DNA from: Conexibacter arvalis
GTDB taxonomy: Bacteria; Actinomycetota; Thermoleophilia; Solirubrobacterales; Solirubrobacteraceae
Reading direction: 5' to 3'
DNA: 64,000 nt
Assembly (NCBI RefSeq): GCF_014199525.1
Contig: NZ_JACHNU010000001.1
Location: forward strand, 1,404,182 to 1,468,181
The translations under genes and the position numbers were made by a program. Under the pieces are notes generated by a model, which was not told the DNA's origin, searched no databases, and saw nothing but the letters and a program-made list of their open reading frames with translations. Shown here one piece after another: positions 27,401 through 35,790 of this stretch; position 1 is the stretch's first letter; every line of letters starts with the position of its first letter.

Positions 27401-28656
27401 GCCGCCGCTCCCGCGGCGCGGGCGGCCGCCTCGCGGTAGAGGTCGACGGTCGCGGCGCCGCACCGCTCCCACGTGAAGCACCGCTCGACCGTGGTGCGGG
27501 CGGCGGCGCCGAGGCGGGCGGCCGCCGCGCGGTCGGCGGCCAGCGCCGCGAGGCGCTCGGCGAGCGCGTCGACCGCCGCCTCGCCGTCGCGCGGGACGAG
27601 CTCCAGCCCCGGGCCGGCGGCGGCGATGTCCTCGGGACCGCCCTCGCCGGCGGTGCCGATCGCCGGCAGGCCGGCGGCCATCGCCTCGACGAAGGCGACG
27701 CCGAACGGCTCCTCGACGCCGGGCATCGCGAACAGGTCGCAGGCGGCGAGCGCGGCGAGCGCGTCGGGGTGGTCGAGCTGGCCGCGGAAGCGGACGCGGT
27801 CGGCGATCCCCAGCTCGGCCGCGAGCGCCTCCAGCGGTGCTCTGCACGGCCCCTCGCCGATCACCTCGTACGCCCACGGCCGCTCGCGCGGCAGCCGCGC
27901 CAGCGCCCGCAGCACGAGCGCGTGGCGCTTGCGCTCGACGAGGTGGGCGACGGTCGCGACGGTGAACGGCTCGCCGGAGCGCGCCTCGGGCTGGCGCGCC
28001 GGCGGCAGGTCGGCGCCGAGGTGGAGCACGCGCGCCGGCAACGGGCCGCGCGCGATCTGCTCGCAGCGGTTGGCGGCCCAGGCGCTGTTGGCGGCGACGA
28101 CGTCGGCGGCGCGCAGGGCGCGCTCGGCGTCGCGCCGCGCCCAGCGGCTGCGCCGGTAGACGTGGATCATGTCCGGGCCGTGCGCGGAGACGACCAGCGC
28201 GGGGCGCCCGGGCGCCCCGCGGCGCCGCTCCAGCCAGCGGGCGGCCGCGTAGCCGGGCGGCGTGACGCAGTGGGCGTGGAGGAGGTCGAAGGGCCAGCGC
28301 GCGTGCAGCGCGTCGAGCGCGCGCGCGAGCGGCGGCGCCATCCAGCGGCCCCAGACGCCGTAGCTGAGCGGCCGCGGCGGCGCCGCCCACGCGACCGGCT
28401 CGATCGGGACGCCGTCGAGCTCCCACGGCCGCAGGCTCGAGCCGACGCCGGCGGCCCACTCCCGCAGCGGCCCGAGCCGCGGCGGCAGCGACAGCGCGGC
28501 CCGCGCCGCGGCCAGCGGCGGAAGCGGCCGGCGCATCGCGAGCACGCGCACGTCGGCGCCGGCCGCGCGTGCCGCCTGCGCCTGCCGATGCGCCCAGATG
28601 CCGAGCACCGGGTCCGCGGGCGACGGGTACCACTCGGCGACGACGGCGACGCGCAT
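27397..28656 (-). CDS. GT4-type glycosyltransferase
   Basis: 419 residues. Begins MRVAVVAEWYPSPADPVLGIWAHRQAQAARAAGADVRVLA; acceptor domain has FDLLHAHCVTPPGYAAARWL and VVSAHGPDMIHV; donor domain has VATVAHLVERKRHALVLRAL, YEVIGEGPCRAPLEALA and FAMPGVEEPFGVAFVEAMAAGLPAIG with the E-x7-E pattern. This is a canonical Glycos_transf_4/Glycos_transf_1 pair. Divergent from the lipoprotein gene at 28720 by 63 nt. Confidence 0.92.
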   Translation of the reverse strand: MRVAVVAEWYPSPADPVLGIWAHRQAQAARAAGADVRVLAMRRPLPPLAAARAALSLPPRLGPLREWAAGVGSSLRPWELDGVPIEPVAWAAPPRPLSYGVWGRWMAPPLARALDALHARWPFDLLHAHCVTPPGYAAARWLERRRGAPGRPALVVSAHGPDMIHVYRRSRWARRDAERALRAADVVAANSAWAANRCEQIARGPLPARVLHLGADLPPARQPEARSGEPFTVATVAHLVERKRHALVLRALARLPRERPWAYEVIGEGPCRAPLEALAAELGIADRVRFRGQLDHPDALAALAACDLFAMPGVEEPFGVAFVEAMAAGLPAIGTAGEGGPEDIAAAGPGLELVPRDGEAAVDALAERLAALAADRAAAARLGAAARTTVERCFTWERCGAATVDLYREAAARAAGAAA

Positions 28657-28719
28657 CGCGGTGAGGCTAGCGGGCGCGACCGGCCGACGACGCCCGGCGC
28701 GATCACTAGGCTCAGGTCG

Positions 28720-29286
28720 ATGCGCCGCCCCCTCACTCCTATCCTCCCGCTGGCTGCCGCCGCGCTCCTGTGGAGCGGCTGCGGCGACGACGCGTCGACG
28801 ACGAGCACGACGGCCGCGGAGCCGGCGCCCGCCGTCACCGGCGAGGGCCCGGTCGCGAGCACCCCGGCCGCCACGACCCCGCCGCCCGACGCGACGGCGC
28901 CGCTGCCGCCGGAGACGACGCCGACGGCCCCGCCCGGCGACGGCTCGGGGCGGCCCGGCGGTGACGACCGCGGCGGGGACCGAGGCGCCGAGAAGCCGCA
29001 GGAGGAGCCGGTCCGCGTCCCCGCCACCTTCACGATCGCGGACGGTCGCCTCGAGCCGCCCACGATCACCGTCCCGCCCTTCCTCGCGATCGAGGTCTCG
29101 GTCGCCAACCCCGACGCCTCGGCCCGCGAGGTCGTCGTCCAGGCGCCGAGAGCGCAGCGGCTGATCGTGCCGGCCGGCGGACGCAGAGCGATCCGCCTCC
29201 CGGGCCTGAGAGCCGGGACCTACGCGGTCACGCTCGACGGCAGACGGGTCGGGCAGCTCGTCGTCGGCGGCGAAGCGGGGCCGTAG
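28720..29286 (+). CDS. Lipoprotein with cupredoxin-like C-terminal domain
   Basis: 188 residues. Signal peptide ends at LLWSGC, an acceptable lipobox. A Thr/Pro/Gly-rich stalk (about 25-95) leads to a small beta domain (VPATFTIADGRLEPPTITVPPFLAIEVSVANPD...GLRAGTYAVTLDGRRVGQLVVGG), the pattern of cupredoxin-like domains such as in EfeO/cytochrome-oxidase-related proteins. Copper ligands are absent, so it is probably structural. Several Arg are AGA. Confidence 0.75.
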   Translation: MRRPLTPILPLAAAALLWSGCGDDASTTSTTAAEPAPAVTGEGPVASTPAATTPPPDATAPLPPETTPTAPPGDGSGRPGGDDRGGDRGAEKPQEEPVRVPATFTIADGRLEPPTITVPPFLAIEVSVANPDASAREVVVQAPRAQRLIVPAGGRRAIRLPGLRAGTYAVTLDGRRVGQLVVGGEAGP

Positions 29287-29394
29287 CCGGCCCCACGCGG
29301 CGCGCGCGCTGACGGCGCGGGCCGGACGCCGCTCGGCGCGACGGAGCTGCGGTGCGGCTCGATCGCGTCGGGACGGATGCCAGCTGACGTCCCG

Positions 29395-31029
29395 TTACGG
29401 CGCGGGCGTCGGCGCGCTGGGCGTCGTCTCGCCGGCGGGCGGCGGGGCCGGCGTCGTCGACGCCGGCGGCTCCGTCGGGGTGGTCGTCGCCGGCGGCTCG
29501 GCCGGGGTGGTGACGGCCGGCGGCGGCTCGACCGGAGTGGTCGTCGCGGGCGGCGGCGTGATCGCGGTCGTCGGCGGCGGAGCGGGGGCGGTCGTCGTCG
29601 GCGGCTGGGCGCTGACGACGGTCTGCGGCGGCTGGTCGGCCGGCAGCTCGGCCGGGAGCGCGGTCGTCCCCGACTCGACCTGCGTCTGGCCGGGCGGCGG
29701 CGCCGGCGTCGTCGCTGCCGGAGCGGTCGGGGTCGTCGTCGCCGGAGCGGTCGTCGTCGGCGCCGGCGTCGTCGTGGTGGTCGTCGCGGCCGGCTCCGTC
29801 TCGGTCGCTCTCGCCGCGGCCGCGGACTCCCCGCTCGGCGCTCTTCTCGCCTCGCCGGTCGCGCCGCTCGCGGGCGCTCTTCTGACCGGTGCGTCGAGCG
29901 CGCGCTGGACGTGGCTCGGGGCGGCGTGGACGGTCGGCTCGGCGGTCACGCCGGCCGGAGCCTGCGCGTAGACCGGCGCCGGCGGCGAGCTGTCGCCGCG
30001 CGGGACGCGATGCTCGATCTCGACGGCGCCGGCGGTGACGAGCGCAGCGGCGGCGAGGCCGGCGGCGGCCTTCGTCGCGACGGTGCTCATGCCGGCGGAG
30101 ATCAGGCCGCCGGTCGCGGTGCCGGCGACGGCCGATCCGGCCGCGGCGCCGGCGGCGCCGGTCGCGCTCGCGCCGCCGCCCGCGCCGGCCGAGATGCCGA
30201 GGTTGGCGAGGACGACCTTTCTCAGCGCCAGCACGAAGCCGACCGGCATGACGGCGGCGAGCGCCTTGTTGGTCGACTTGAGCTGCTGGCGGAAGCCGGC
30301 GCAGCCCGCGCACGTGCGCAGATGGCGGCGGACGGGCGGGCTCGTGCGCCGCTTGAGGCCCTCGGCGATCTCGCCGAGCTCGAGCCGCACCTCGTCGCAG
30401 GAGAGCTGACGCGCCTCGGCCGCCTCGGCGAGCGAGACGCGGGCGCGCACCAGCAGCGACTTGACGCTCGGGATCGTCGTCTCCATCGCCTCGGCGATCT
30501 GCTCGTAGGAGAGCGCGTCGATCTCGCGCAGCAGCAGCGCGGTCCGCTGCGTCTCGGGCAGGTCCTGCACGTCCGCGATCAGCTCGCGGAACTCCTCGCG
30601 CTTGTGGACCTTGTCCGCCGTCGTCGTGCCGTGCTCGGCGAGGTGGACGTCCATCGAGTCGACGCCGATCGGCTGCTGGCGGCGGAGATGGTTGAGGCTG
30701 CGGTTGCGCGCGATCCGGTACAGCCACGGACGGGCGTTGATCGGCCGGTCGTCGGCCAGGATCGCGTTGAAGGCCGCGGCGAAGACCTCCTGCAGGACGT
30801 CCTCGGCGTCCTCCCTGGAGCCGAGCATGTGGCGGCAGAACGAGAGCAGCCGCGACTGATACCGGCCCACCAGCGTCTCGAAGGCGCCGTGGTTGCCACG
30901 GCGCACGAGCGCGATCAGGCGCTCGTCCGACTGGAGACGGAGCAAGGGCGAGCGGCCGTGGATGCCGGCGACGCCGGCGTGCTTGAGGGCAGAGACTTCC
31001 ACAGGGCGAATCCTCGACAGTTGGGACAC
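29395..31029 (-). CDS. ECF sigma factor fused to ZAS-type zinc domain, membrane segment and Pro/Thr-rich outer tail
   Basis: 544 residues. Sigma-70 region 2 (about 35-105, DAEDVLQEVFAAAFNAILADDRPINARPWLYRIARNRSLNHL) and region 4 (about 150-205, LPETQRTALLLREIDALSYEQIAEAMETTIPSVKSLLVRAR) are intact. Then a zinc-binding anti-sigma-like motif (CDEVRLELGEIAEGL...RRHLRTCAGC), hydrophobic helices (about 262-345, with ATKAAAGLAAAALVTAGAV) and about 190 residues rich in Pro, Thr and Ala. A sigma factor held to the membrane by its own anti-sigma domain is the likely design. Gap of 54 nt to the upstream membrane gene. Confidence 0.88.
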   Translation of the reverse strand: MSQLSRIRPVEVSALKHAGVAGIHGRSPLLRLQSDERLIALVRRGNHGAFETLVGRYQSRLLSFCRHMLGSREDAEDVLQEVFAAAFNAILADDRPINARPWLYRIARNRSLNHLRRQQPIGVDSMDVHLAEHGTTTADKVHKREEFRELIADVQDLPETQRTALLLREIDALSYEQIAEAMETTIPSVKSLLVRARVSLAEAAEARQLSCDEVRLELGEIAEGLKRRTSPPVRRHLRTCAGCAGFRQQLKSTNKALAAVMPVGFVLALRKVVLANLGISAGAGGGASATGAAGAAAGSAVAGTATGGLISAGMSTVATKAAAGLAAAALVTAGAVEIEHRVPRGDSSPPAPVYAQAPAGVTAEPTVHAAPSHVQRALDAPVRRAPASGATGEARRAPSGESAAAARATETEPAATTTTTTPAPTTTAPATTTPTAPAATTPAPPPGQTQVESGTTALPAELPADQPPQTVVSAQPPTTTAPAPPPTTAITPPPATTTPVEPPPAVTTPAEPPATTTPTEPPASTTPAPPPAGETTPSAPTPAP

Positions 31030-31083
31030 CGTAGCAGCGCCCGAGTTGCGGATTTCCCCTTGAAACCCGCCTCGCGCGGGCCC

Positions 31084-31878
31084 TTACTGGCGCGTTCGCG
31101 CGCGTCTGCGGCGGCTCGCCGCCTCGGTCGCGAGCAGCGCCAGCGCGACCGGAACGGTCGCCGGGAGCGTGTCGAGCCAGATGAAGAGCACGTCGAAGCA
31201 GAGCGCGAAGGCGAGCGTCATCAGCGCGATCCGTCCCTGGCGCCGCCCCTCCGCGGCGACGAGCGCGCCGAAGACGCCGGCGATGAAGTAGTCGCCGTAG
31301 CCGATCACCGCGTGGCCGAAGTGGGCCCGCTGCAGCTGCGGCAGCTCGGCCGGCGGCGCGGCGGCGTTCAGGACGGTGCTCGCCGGCTGCAGGGTCTCGG
31401 CGCCGATCAGGATCGCGTCGGCGACCGCCATCAGCACGATCCCGACCTTCAGCCAGCCGTGGGGCGCGACGGAGACCAGCAGCACGCCGAGCGTGACGCA
31501 CGAGAGCATCACCAGCAGCGACGCGGCCGCCTCGCCCGGGAGCTCCTCGCGCGCCTGCCAGGCGAGCGCGAACAGCGGGATCGCGAGCAGCGCCAGCGAC
31601 GGTCGGCCGCCGTGCATCGTCCAGCCGAGCGCCGCTGCCGCCAGCGGCGGGATCGCGATCAGCGCCAGCCACGTGAGCGCGTCGGCGGTCTGCCCCTCGG
31701 CGTTGACGGCCCACACGACGAGCGCGATCGAGGCGAGCGGGACGAGCGCCCACCACGGGCTGCGGAGCCGCGCGGCGAGACGCTCGAGCGCCGGCAGCGA
31801 GTGGCCGCGCGGAAGCGCGACGGCGGCGGCCTGGAGGCCGAGCAGGCAGATGTTCGAGGCCCAGAACTCGCGCGTCAT
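31084..31878 (-). CDS. Polytopic membrane protein with GxGD motif (presenilin/SPP-like candidate)
   Basis: 264 residues with about eight hydrophobic helices. One helix holds an Asp in VADAILIGAE (Asp154); 42 residues later HAVIGYGDYFIAGVFGAL holds GYGD (Asp196), and the last helix has TLPATVPVALALL. That order (Asp, GxGD, Pro-Ala-Leu) is that of family A22 intramembrane aspartyl proteases, although the Asp154 motif and PAL are imperfect. It lies upstream of the membrane-tailed sigma factor on the same strand, so cleavage of that tail is a testable idea. Certain: integral membrane protein; uncertain: protease. Confidence 0.7.
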   Translation of the reverse strand: MTREFWASNICLLGLQAAAVALPRGHSLPALERLAARLRSPWWALVPLASIALVVWAVNAEGQTADALTWLALIAIPPLAAAALGWTMHGGRPSLALLAIPLFALAWQAREELPGEAAASLLVMLSCVTLGVLLVSVAPHGWLKVGIVLMAVADAILIGAETLQPASTVLNAAAPPAELPQLQRAHFGHAVIGYGDYFIAGVFGALVAAEGRRQGRIALMTLAFALCFDVLFIWLDTLPATVPVALALLATEAASRRRRARTRQ

Positions 31879-32079
31879 CGGCCTCGAATGATCGCTCAGC
31901 GGGCGCGCGGGCGAAGGGTGAGCGCGCGCTTATCAGATTCTCGCGAGAGACGCCGCCGGTTCCGGCTGGCGGAGGGGGATTTCCACCGGCACACGAACGC
32001 CTCAAGACGACCCCCCCGAACGGAGGGAGCTGCCTATCCTGGCCTTTGAAATGCCCGTCGCTACCCTCAAGGTGCGCCC

Positions 32080-33204
32080 ATGTCCTCCTCCGTATCCAGC
32101 TCCGTAGCCAAGCCCCGAGCCACACCTCGCCGCGATCGGCGACGAGGCGGGGGAGGGGCGCCGGAGACCGGGCACGGACTCGACCTGTACGAGCAGATGG
32201 TGCTGATCCGCCTGTTCGAGGAGGAGGTCGAGCGGCAGTACAAGCGGGCGAGAATCGGCGGCTACTGCCACCTCGCCTCGGGCCAGGAGGGCGCCACCGT
32301 CGGCGCGGTCCACTCGATGAGAGACGAGGACCTCCTCTTCTCCTCCTACCGCACCCACGGCCTCGCGCTCGCCAAGGGCGTCGACCCCGACGAGGTGATG
32401 GGCGAGCTGTTCGGCCGCGAGGGCGGCTCCGCGCACGGCCGCGGCGGCTCGATGCACCTGCTCGACTACTCGAAGGGCTACCTCGGCGGCTGGGGCATCG
32501 TCGCCGGCCAGCTGCCGCTCGCCGCGGGCGCCGCGCTCGAGATCTCCTACAAGGACAAGAGAGCGGCCGTGATGTGCGAGATGGGCGACGCGGCGACCAA
32601 CATGGGCGCCTGGCACGAGGCGCTCAACCTCGCTGCGATCTGGGACCTGCCGCTCGTCACCGTCGTCTTCAACAACAAGTACGGCATGGGCACCTCCGTC
32701 GAGAAGGCCTCCGGAGAGCCCGACCTCTACAAGCGCGCTGCCGCCTTCCGCATGCACGGCGAGCGCGTCGACGGGCAGGACGTCGAGGCCGTGCTCGAGG
32801 CCTCCGAGCGGCTGCTGGAGATGGCCCGCGAGGAGCGCAAGCCCTCCGTGCTGGAGATCATCACCTACCGCTACCGCGGCCACTCCGTCGCGGACGCCGG
32901 CACGGCGTACCGCACGCAGGAGGAGATGGAGGAGTGGAAGAAGCGCGACCCGATCGTCCTCTTCCGCGAGCGCCTCGTCGAGGAGGGGCGCGCGACCGCG
33001 GCCGACCTCGACGCGATCGACAAGCGCGTCGAGGAGCGCGTCGTGCAGTCGGTCGAGGCGGCCGAGGCGAGCCCCGAGCCGCCGGTCTCCTCGCTCGCAC
33101 AACACCTCTACGGCGACCCGGAGAGCGCTGAGCAGTTCTCGCGCATGGGTCCCGGCAGCCCGTTCGGCGAGCGCGAGCTCGTCCTGGAAGGACTCGGCAG
33201 ATGA
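32080..33204 (+). CDS. pdhA: Pyruvate dehydrogenase-type E1 component, alpha subunit
   Basis: 374 residues. ThDP-dependent decarboxylation of pyruvate (or a branched-chain oxoacid) in a 2-oxoacid dehydrogenase complex. Seen: LYEQMVLIRLFEEEVERQY, GGYCHLASGQEGATVGAV, YRTHGLALAKGVDPDEVM, GGSMHL and the ThDP/Mg motif GDAATNMGAWHEALN ending VVFNN. The second residue pair of that motif is GDA rather than GDG. A basic, Ser-rich 35-residue N-terminus is extra. ATGA overlap with the beta subunit. No E2 or E3 gene follows; a tRNA does. Confidence 0.93.
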   Translation: MSSSVSSSVAKPRATPRRDRRRGGGGAPETGHGLDLYEQMVLIRLFEEEVERQYKRARIGGYCHLASGQEGATVGAVHSMRDEDLLFSSYRTHGLALAKGVDPDEVMGELFGREGGSAHGRGGSMHLLDYSKGYLGGWGIVAGQLPLAAGAALEISYKDKRAAVMCEMGDAATNMGAWHEALNLAAIWDLPLVTVVFNNKYGMGTSVEKASGEPDLYKRAAAFRMHGERVDGQDVEAVLEASERLLEMAREERKPSVLEIITYRYRGHSVADAGTAYRTQEEMEEWKKRDPIVLFRERLVEEGRATAADLDAIDKRVEERVVQSVEAAEASPEPPVSSLAQHLYGDPESAEQFSRMGPGSPFGERELVLEGLGR

Positions 33205-34232
33205 GCGCCACCGCACCCGCACCGTCCACGACCACGATGACCTACCGCGAGGCGGTCCGCCTCGCGCTGCGCGAGGAGCTGCTGCGCGACGAGGACGTCT
33301 TCCTGATGGGCGAGGAGATCGGCGTCTTCGAGGGCTCCTACAAGGTCACCGCCGGCCTCTTCAGAGAGTTCGGGCCGATCCGCGTGCGCGAGACGCCGAT
33401 CTCCGAGGAGGGCTTCGTCGGCGCCGGGATCGGCGCGGCGATGATGGGCCTGCGCCCGGTCGTCGAGATCATGACGCTCAACTTCATCCTCGTCGCGATG
33501 GACCAGGTCGTGAACCACGCGGCGAAGATCCGCTACATGTTCGGCGGCGAGGTCGGCTGCCCGCTCGTGATCCGCACGCCCAACGGCGGCGGCTCGCAGC
33601 TGACGGCCCAGCACTCGCAGAGCTTCGAGGTCTTCTTCGCCCACACCCCCGGCATGAAGGTCGTCGCGCCGAGCACCCCGGCCGACGCCCACGGCCTGAT
33701 GAAGGCCGCGATCCGCGACGACGACCCGATCCTCGTCGTCGAGAACCTGCAGAGCTACAAGGTCAGAGGCGAGGTCCCCGACGATCCCGACCGCGTCGTC
33801 GAGATCGGCAGGGCCGCCGTCACGCGCGAGGGCTCCGACATCACGCTCGTTGCCCACTCGTTCGCGGCCACGCGCGCGCTGAGAGTCGCCGAGCGGCTGA
33901 AGCGCGACCACGGCGTCGACGCCGAGGTGGTCGACCTCCGCTCGCTGCGCCCGCTCGACACCGAGACGGTCGCGAAGTCGATCCAGAAGACCAACCGCGC
34001 GCTCTGCGTCGACGAGGGCTGGGCGACCTACGGCGTCAGCGCCGAGATCGCCAGCCGCATCCAGCGCGCCTGCTTCGACGACCTCGACGCGCCGATCGAG
34101 CGCGTCGGCCTCGCCGAGGTCCCGATGCCGTACGCCAAGCAGCTCGAGAGAGCGGCGATCGTCAACGACGACAAGATCATGGCGGCGGCGCTGAGCGTCC
34201 TGGACCTCGGGCCGGACGTCTTCTCCTACTGA
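33201..34232 (+). CDS. pdhB: Pyruvate dehydrogenase-type E1 component, beta subunit
   Basis: 343 residues. MTYREAVRLALREELLRDEDVFLMGEEIGVFEGSYKVTAGL is the family N-terminus with the ThDP-activating Glu; further blocks RVRETPISEEGFVGAGIGAAMMGLRPVVEIM, HSQSFEVFFAHTPGMKVV and the transketolase C-terminal domain (VVDLRSLRPLDTETV). An 11-residue Ala/Pro/Thr extension precedes Met-Thr-Tyr. Translated together with the alpha subunit. The partner E2/E3 must be encoded elsewhere. Confidence 0.94.
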   Translation: MSATAPAPSTTTMTYREAVRLALREELLRDEDVFLMGEEIGVFEGSYKVTAGLFREFGPIRVRETPISEEGFVGAGIGAAMMGLRPVVEIMTLNFILVAMDQVVNHAAKIRYMFGGEVGCPLVIRTPNGGGSQLTAQHSQSFEVFFAHTPGMKVVAPSTPADAHGLMKAAIRDDDPILVVENLQSYKVRGEVPDDPDRVVEIGRAAVTREGSDITLVAHSFAATRALRVAERLKRDHGVDAEVVDLRSLRPLDTETVAKSIQKTNRALCVDEGWATYGVSAEIASRIQRACFDDLDAPIERVGLAEVPMPYAKQLERAAIVNDDKIMAAALSVLDLGPDVFSY

Positions 34233-34303
34233 ATCGAGTCCGCGGGTTCCCGCACGGCGGCGAGCGTCGGCTCGCCGTCGCGGGGCTCGCGACGCGAAGC
34301 GCA

Positions 34304-34387
<84 letters not shown>

Positions 34388-34429
34388 GGGCACGCCGACC
34401 ATCCTACGCGCGGCCGGTACGGTGGGGCG

Positions 34430-34696
34430 ATGGGTGAGCTGACAGTCAGAGTCCAGCCACGCGCGAAGCGGAGCGAGATCGCCGGGGTCCGCGACGGCGC
34501 GCTGGTCGTCCGCGTCAACGCGCCGCCGGTCGACGGCAAGGCCAACGCCGCCCTCTGCAAGCTGCTGGCGAAGCGGCTCGGCGTCCCTCCGAGCACGGTC
34601 TCCGTCATCCGCGGATCGTCCGCGCGCCAGAAGGTCGTCAGCGTCGCCGGCATCGAGACATCGGAGCTGATGCACCGGCTTGTTGACGCGCCGTGA
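34430..34696 (+). CDS. DUF167 (YggU-family) protein
   Basis: 88 residues. LTVRVQPRAKRSEIAGVRDGALVVRVNAPPVDGKANAALCKLLAKRLGVPPSTVSVIRGSSARQKVVSVAG is a complete DUF167 domain with the invariant PP-x-DGKAN and G-x-x-S-R-x-K elements. Cytoplasmic; function unknown in the family. Forty-two bases from the divergent tRNA-Leu. Confidence 0.93.
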   Translation: MGELTVRVQPRAKRSEIAGVRDGALVVRVNAPPVDGKANAALCKLLAKRLGVPPSTVSVIRGSSARQKVVSVAGIETSELMHRLVDAP

Positions 34697-34822
34697 ACGT
34701 CTGAGTCCGGACCGGGCTTGACGTGGGGGCGTAGCGTAGGACGGGTGAGGTGCAGCGACGAGCTGAGTTCCTGCGGGGGAACGAGTCGTTCCCTTCGCGA
34801 AACGGGAGGCGCGGCGGCGCGC

Positions 34823-34850
34823 CGCGCAGCCGGTTCGATCCGGCTGCGCG
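34823..34850. terminator. Terminator-like hairpin
   Basis: Perfect 11-bp stem CGCGCAGCCGG/CCGGCTGCGCG with a TTCGAT loop, 24 nt beyond the end of the HxlR gene (minus strand) and about 125 nt after the DUF167 gene. A smaller hairpin (GGGAACGA/TCGTTCCC) sits at 34777-34793. They could end both convergent transcripts. Confidence 0.6.
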
Positions 34851-34873
34851 GGCGGCCTCTCGCTGCGGGCGCC

Positions 34874-35563
34874 TCAGGCGGCCGCCACGGCGCGCGTGAC
34901 GGTCGGCGTGAGCCCGTCGAGGACGGCGTCGGTGATCTTCGCGTCGCCCGAAATCTCGAGGCCCTTGCGGGTCCCCTCGGGCACGAGCGCGTCGATCCAC
35001 GCGCGCTCGGTCCCGCTGATCTGGGCGCTGGCATCGGCCTCCTCGCGCTCCTCGAGCGTCACCTCGCCTCTCTTGATGGTGATGAGGTAGTGCCTGTCCT
35101 CGCCGTCCTTGGAGCGCTGCAGGACGGTGAGGGCGAGCGTGCCCTTGAGCGACTTCGGGACGGTCAGGAGGCCCGGCGCCAGCCGGAAGACCGCTCCGAT
35201 GTCGATCGCCTCGCCGCGGCGCGGCTCGGTCCAGGACCACTCGTAGCCCCAGCGCGCCAGCGCGGCGAGCACGGGGATCAGGTCACGGGCGCGCTCGGTC
35301 AGCTCGTAGTCGACGCGCGGCGGGACCTCGCGGTACCGCTGCCGCGTGAGCAGGCCGTCGGCGACCATCCGGTTGAGCCGCGAGCGCAGCTGCTCGGTCG
35401 AGATGCCCGGAAGCGTCCGCTGCAGCTCGACGAAGCGGCGCGGGCCGCTGACGAGGTCGCGGACGATGAGGAGCGTCCACTTGTCGCCGACGAGGTCGAG
35501 CGCCCGGGCGTCGGGCGACCACTGGTCGTAGGGATGCCGTTTGGGCGGGGGAGCGGGTGAAAT
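34874..35563 (-). CDS. HxlR-family transcription regulator, probable ATT start, with SCP2-like C-terminal domain
   Basis: About 229 residues. The winged helix (LVGDKWTLLIVRDLVSGPRRFVELQRTLPGISTEQLRSRLNRMVADGLL) is a full HxlR domain. The C-terminal part (VFRLAPGLLTVPKSLKGTLALTVLQRSKDGEDRHYLITIKRGEV...LVPEGTRKGLEISGDAKITDAVLDGL) resembles an SCP2/sterol-carrier-like ligand pocket. No ATG, GTG or TTG lies upstream in frame before the TAG at 35597-35599; the first ATG (35368) would delete the helix-turn-helix. ATT at 35563 follows GGAGG by 6 nt. Divergent from the isomerase-like gene, its probable target. Confidence 0.85.
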   Translation of the reverse strand: MSPAPPPKRHPYDQWSPDARALDLVGDKWTLLIVRDLVSGPRRFVELQRTLPGISTEQLRSRLNRMVADGLLTRQRYREVPPRVDYELTERARDLIPVLAALARWGYEWSWTEPRRGEAIDIGAVFRLAPGLLTVPKSLKGTLALTVLQRSKDGEDRHYLITIKRGEVTLEEREEADASAQISGTERAWIDALVPEGTRKGLEISGDAKITDAVLDGLTPTVTRAVAAA

Positions 35564-35569
35564 GGGGAA

Positions 35570-35574
35570 CCTCC
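35570..35574 (-). promoter_or_regulatory. Ribosome binding site deciding the ATT start
   Basis: GGAGG on the minus strand, 6 nt (TTCCCC) before ATT 35563. It is the only strong Shine-Dalgarno sequence in reach of the HxlR frame and supports ATT as initiator. Confidence 0.55.
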
Positions 35575-35790
35575 GATGGGACGAGAGCGGGGCGACCTAC
35601 CTACCGTGATGCAGATTAACCGACTGACGGGTAGCCGAGGAGCCTTGATGCGCAAATTGCGCCTCGAACGCGCCAGGTTTCGCCTTCCTGTCGAATGCAC
35701 CGGTGAAAAGAGCGACGGACTGTCCAGTGCTGCCGCGCCGCCAGAGCGCGTCGGCGCGCACGATGCAGGTTCGAAGGGAGGTCTGGCTCG

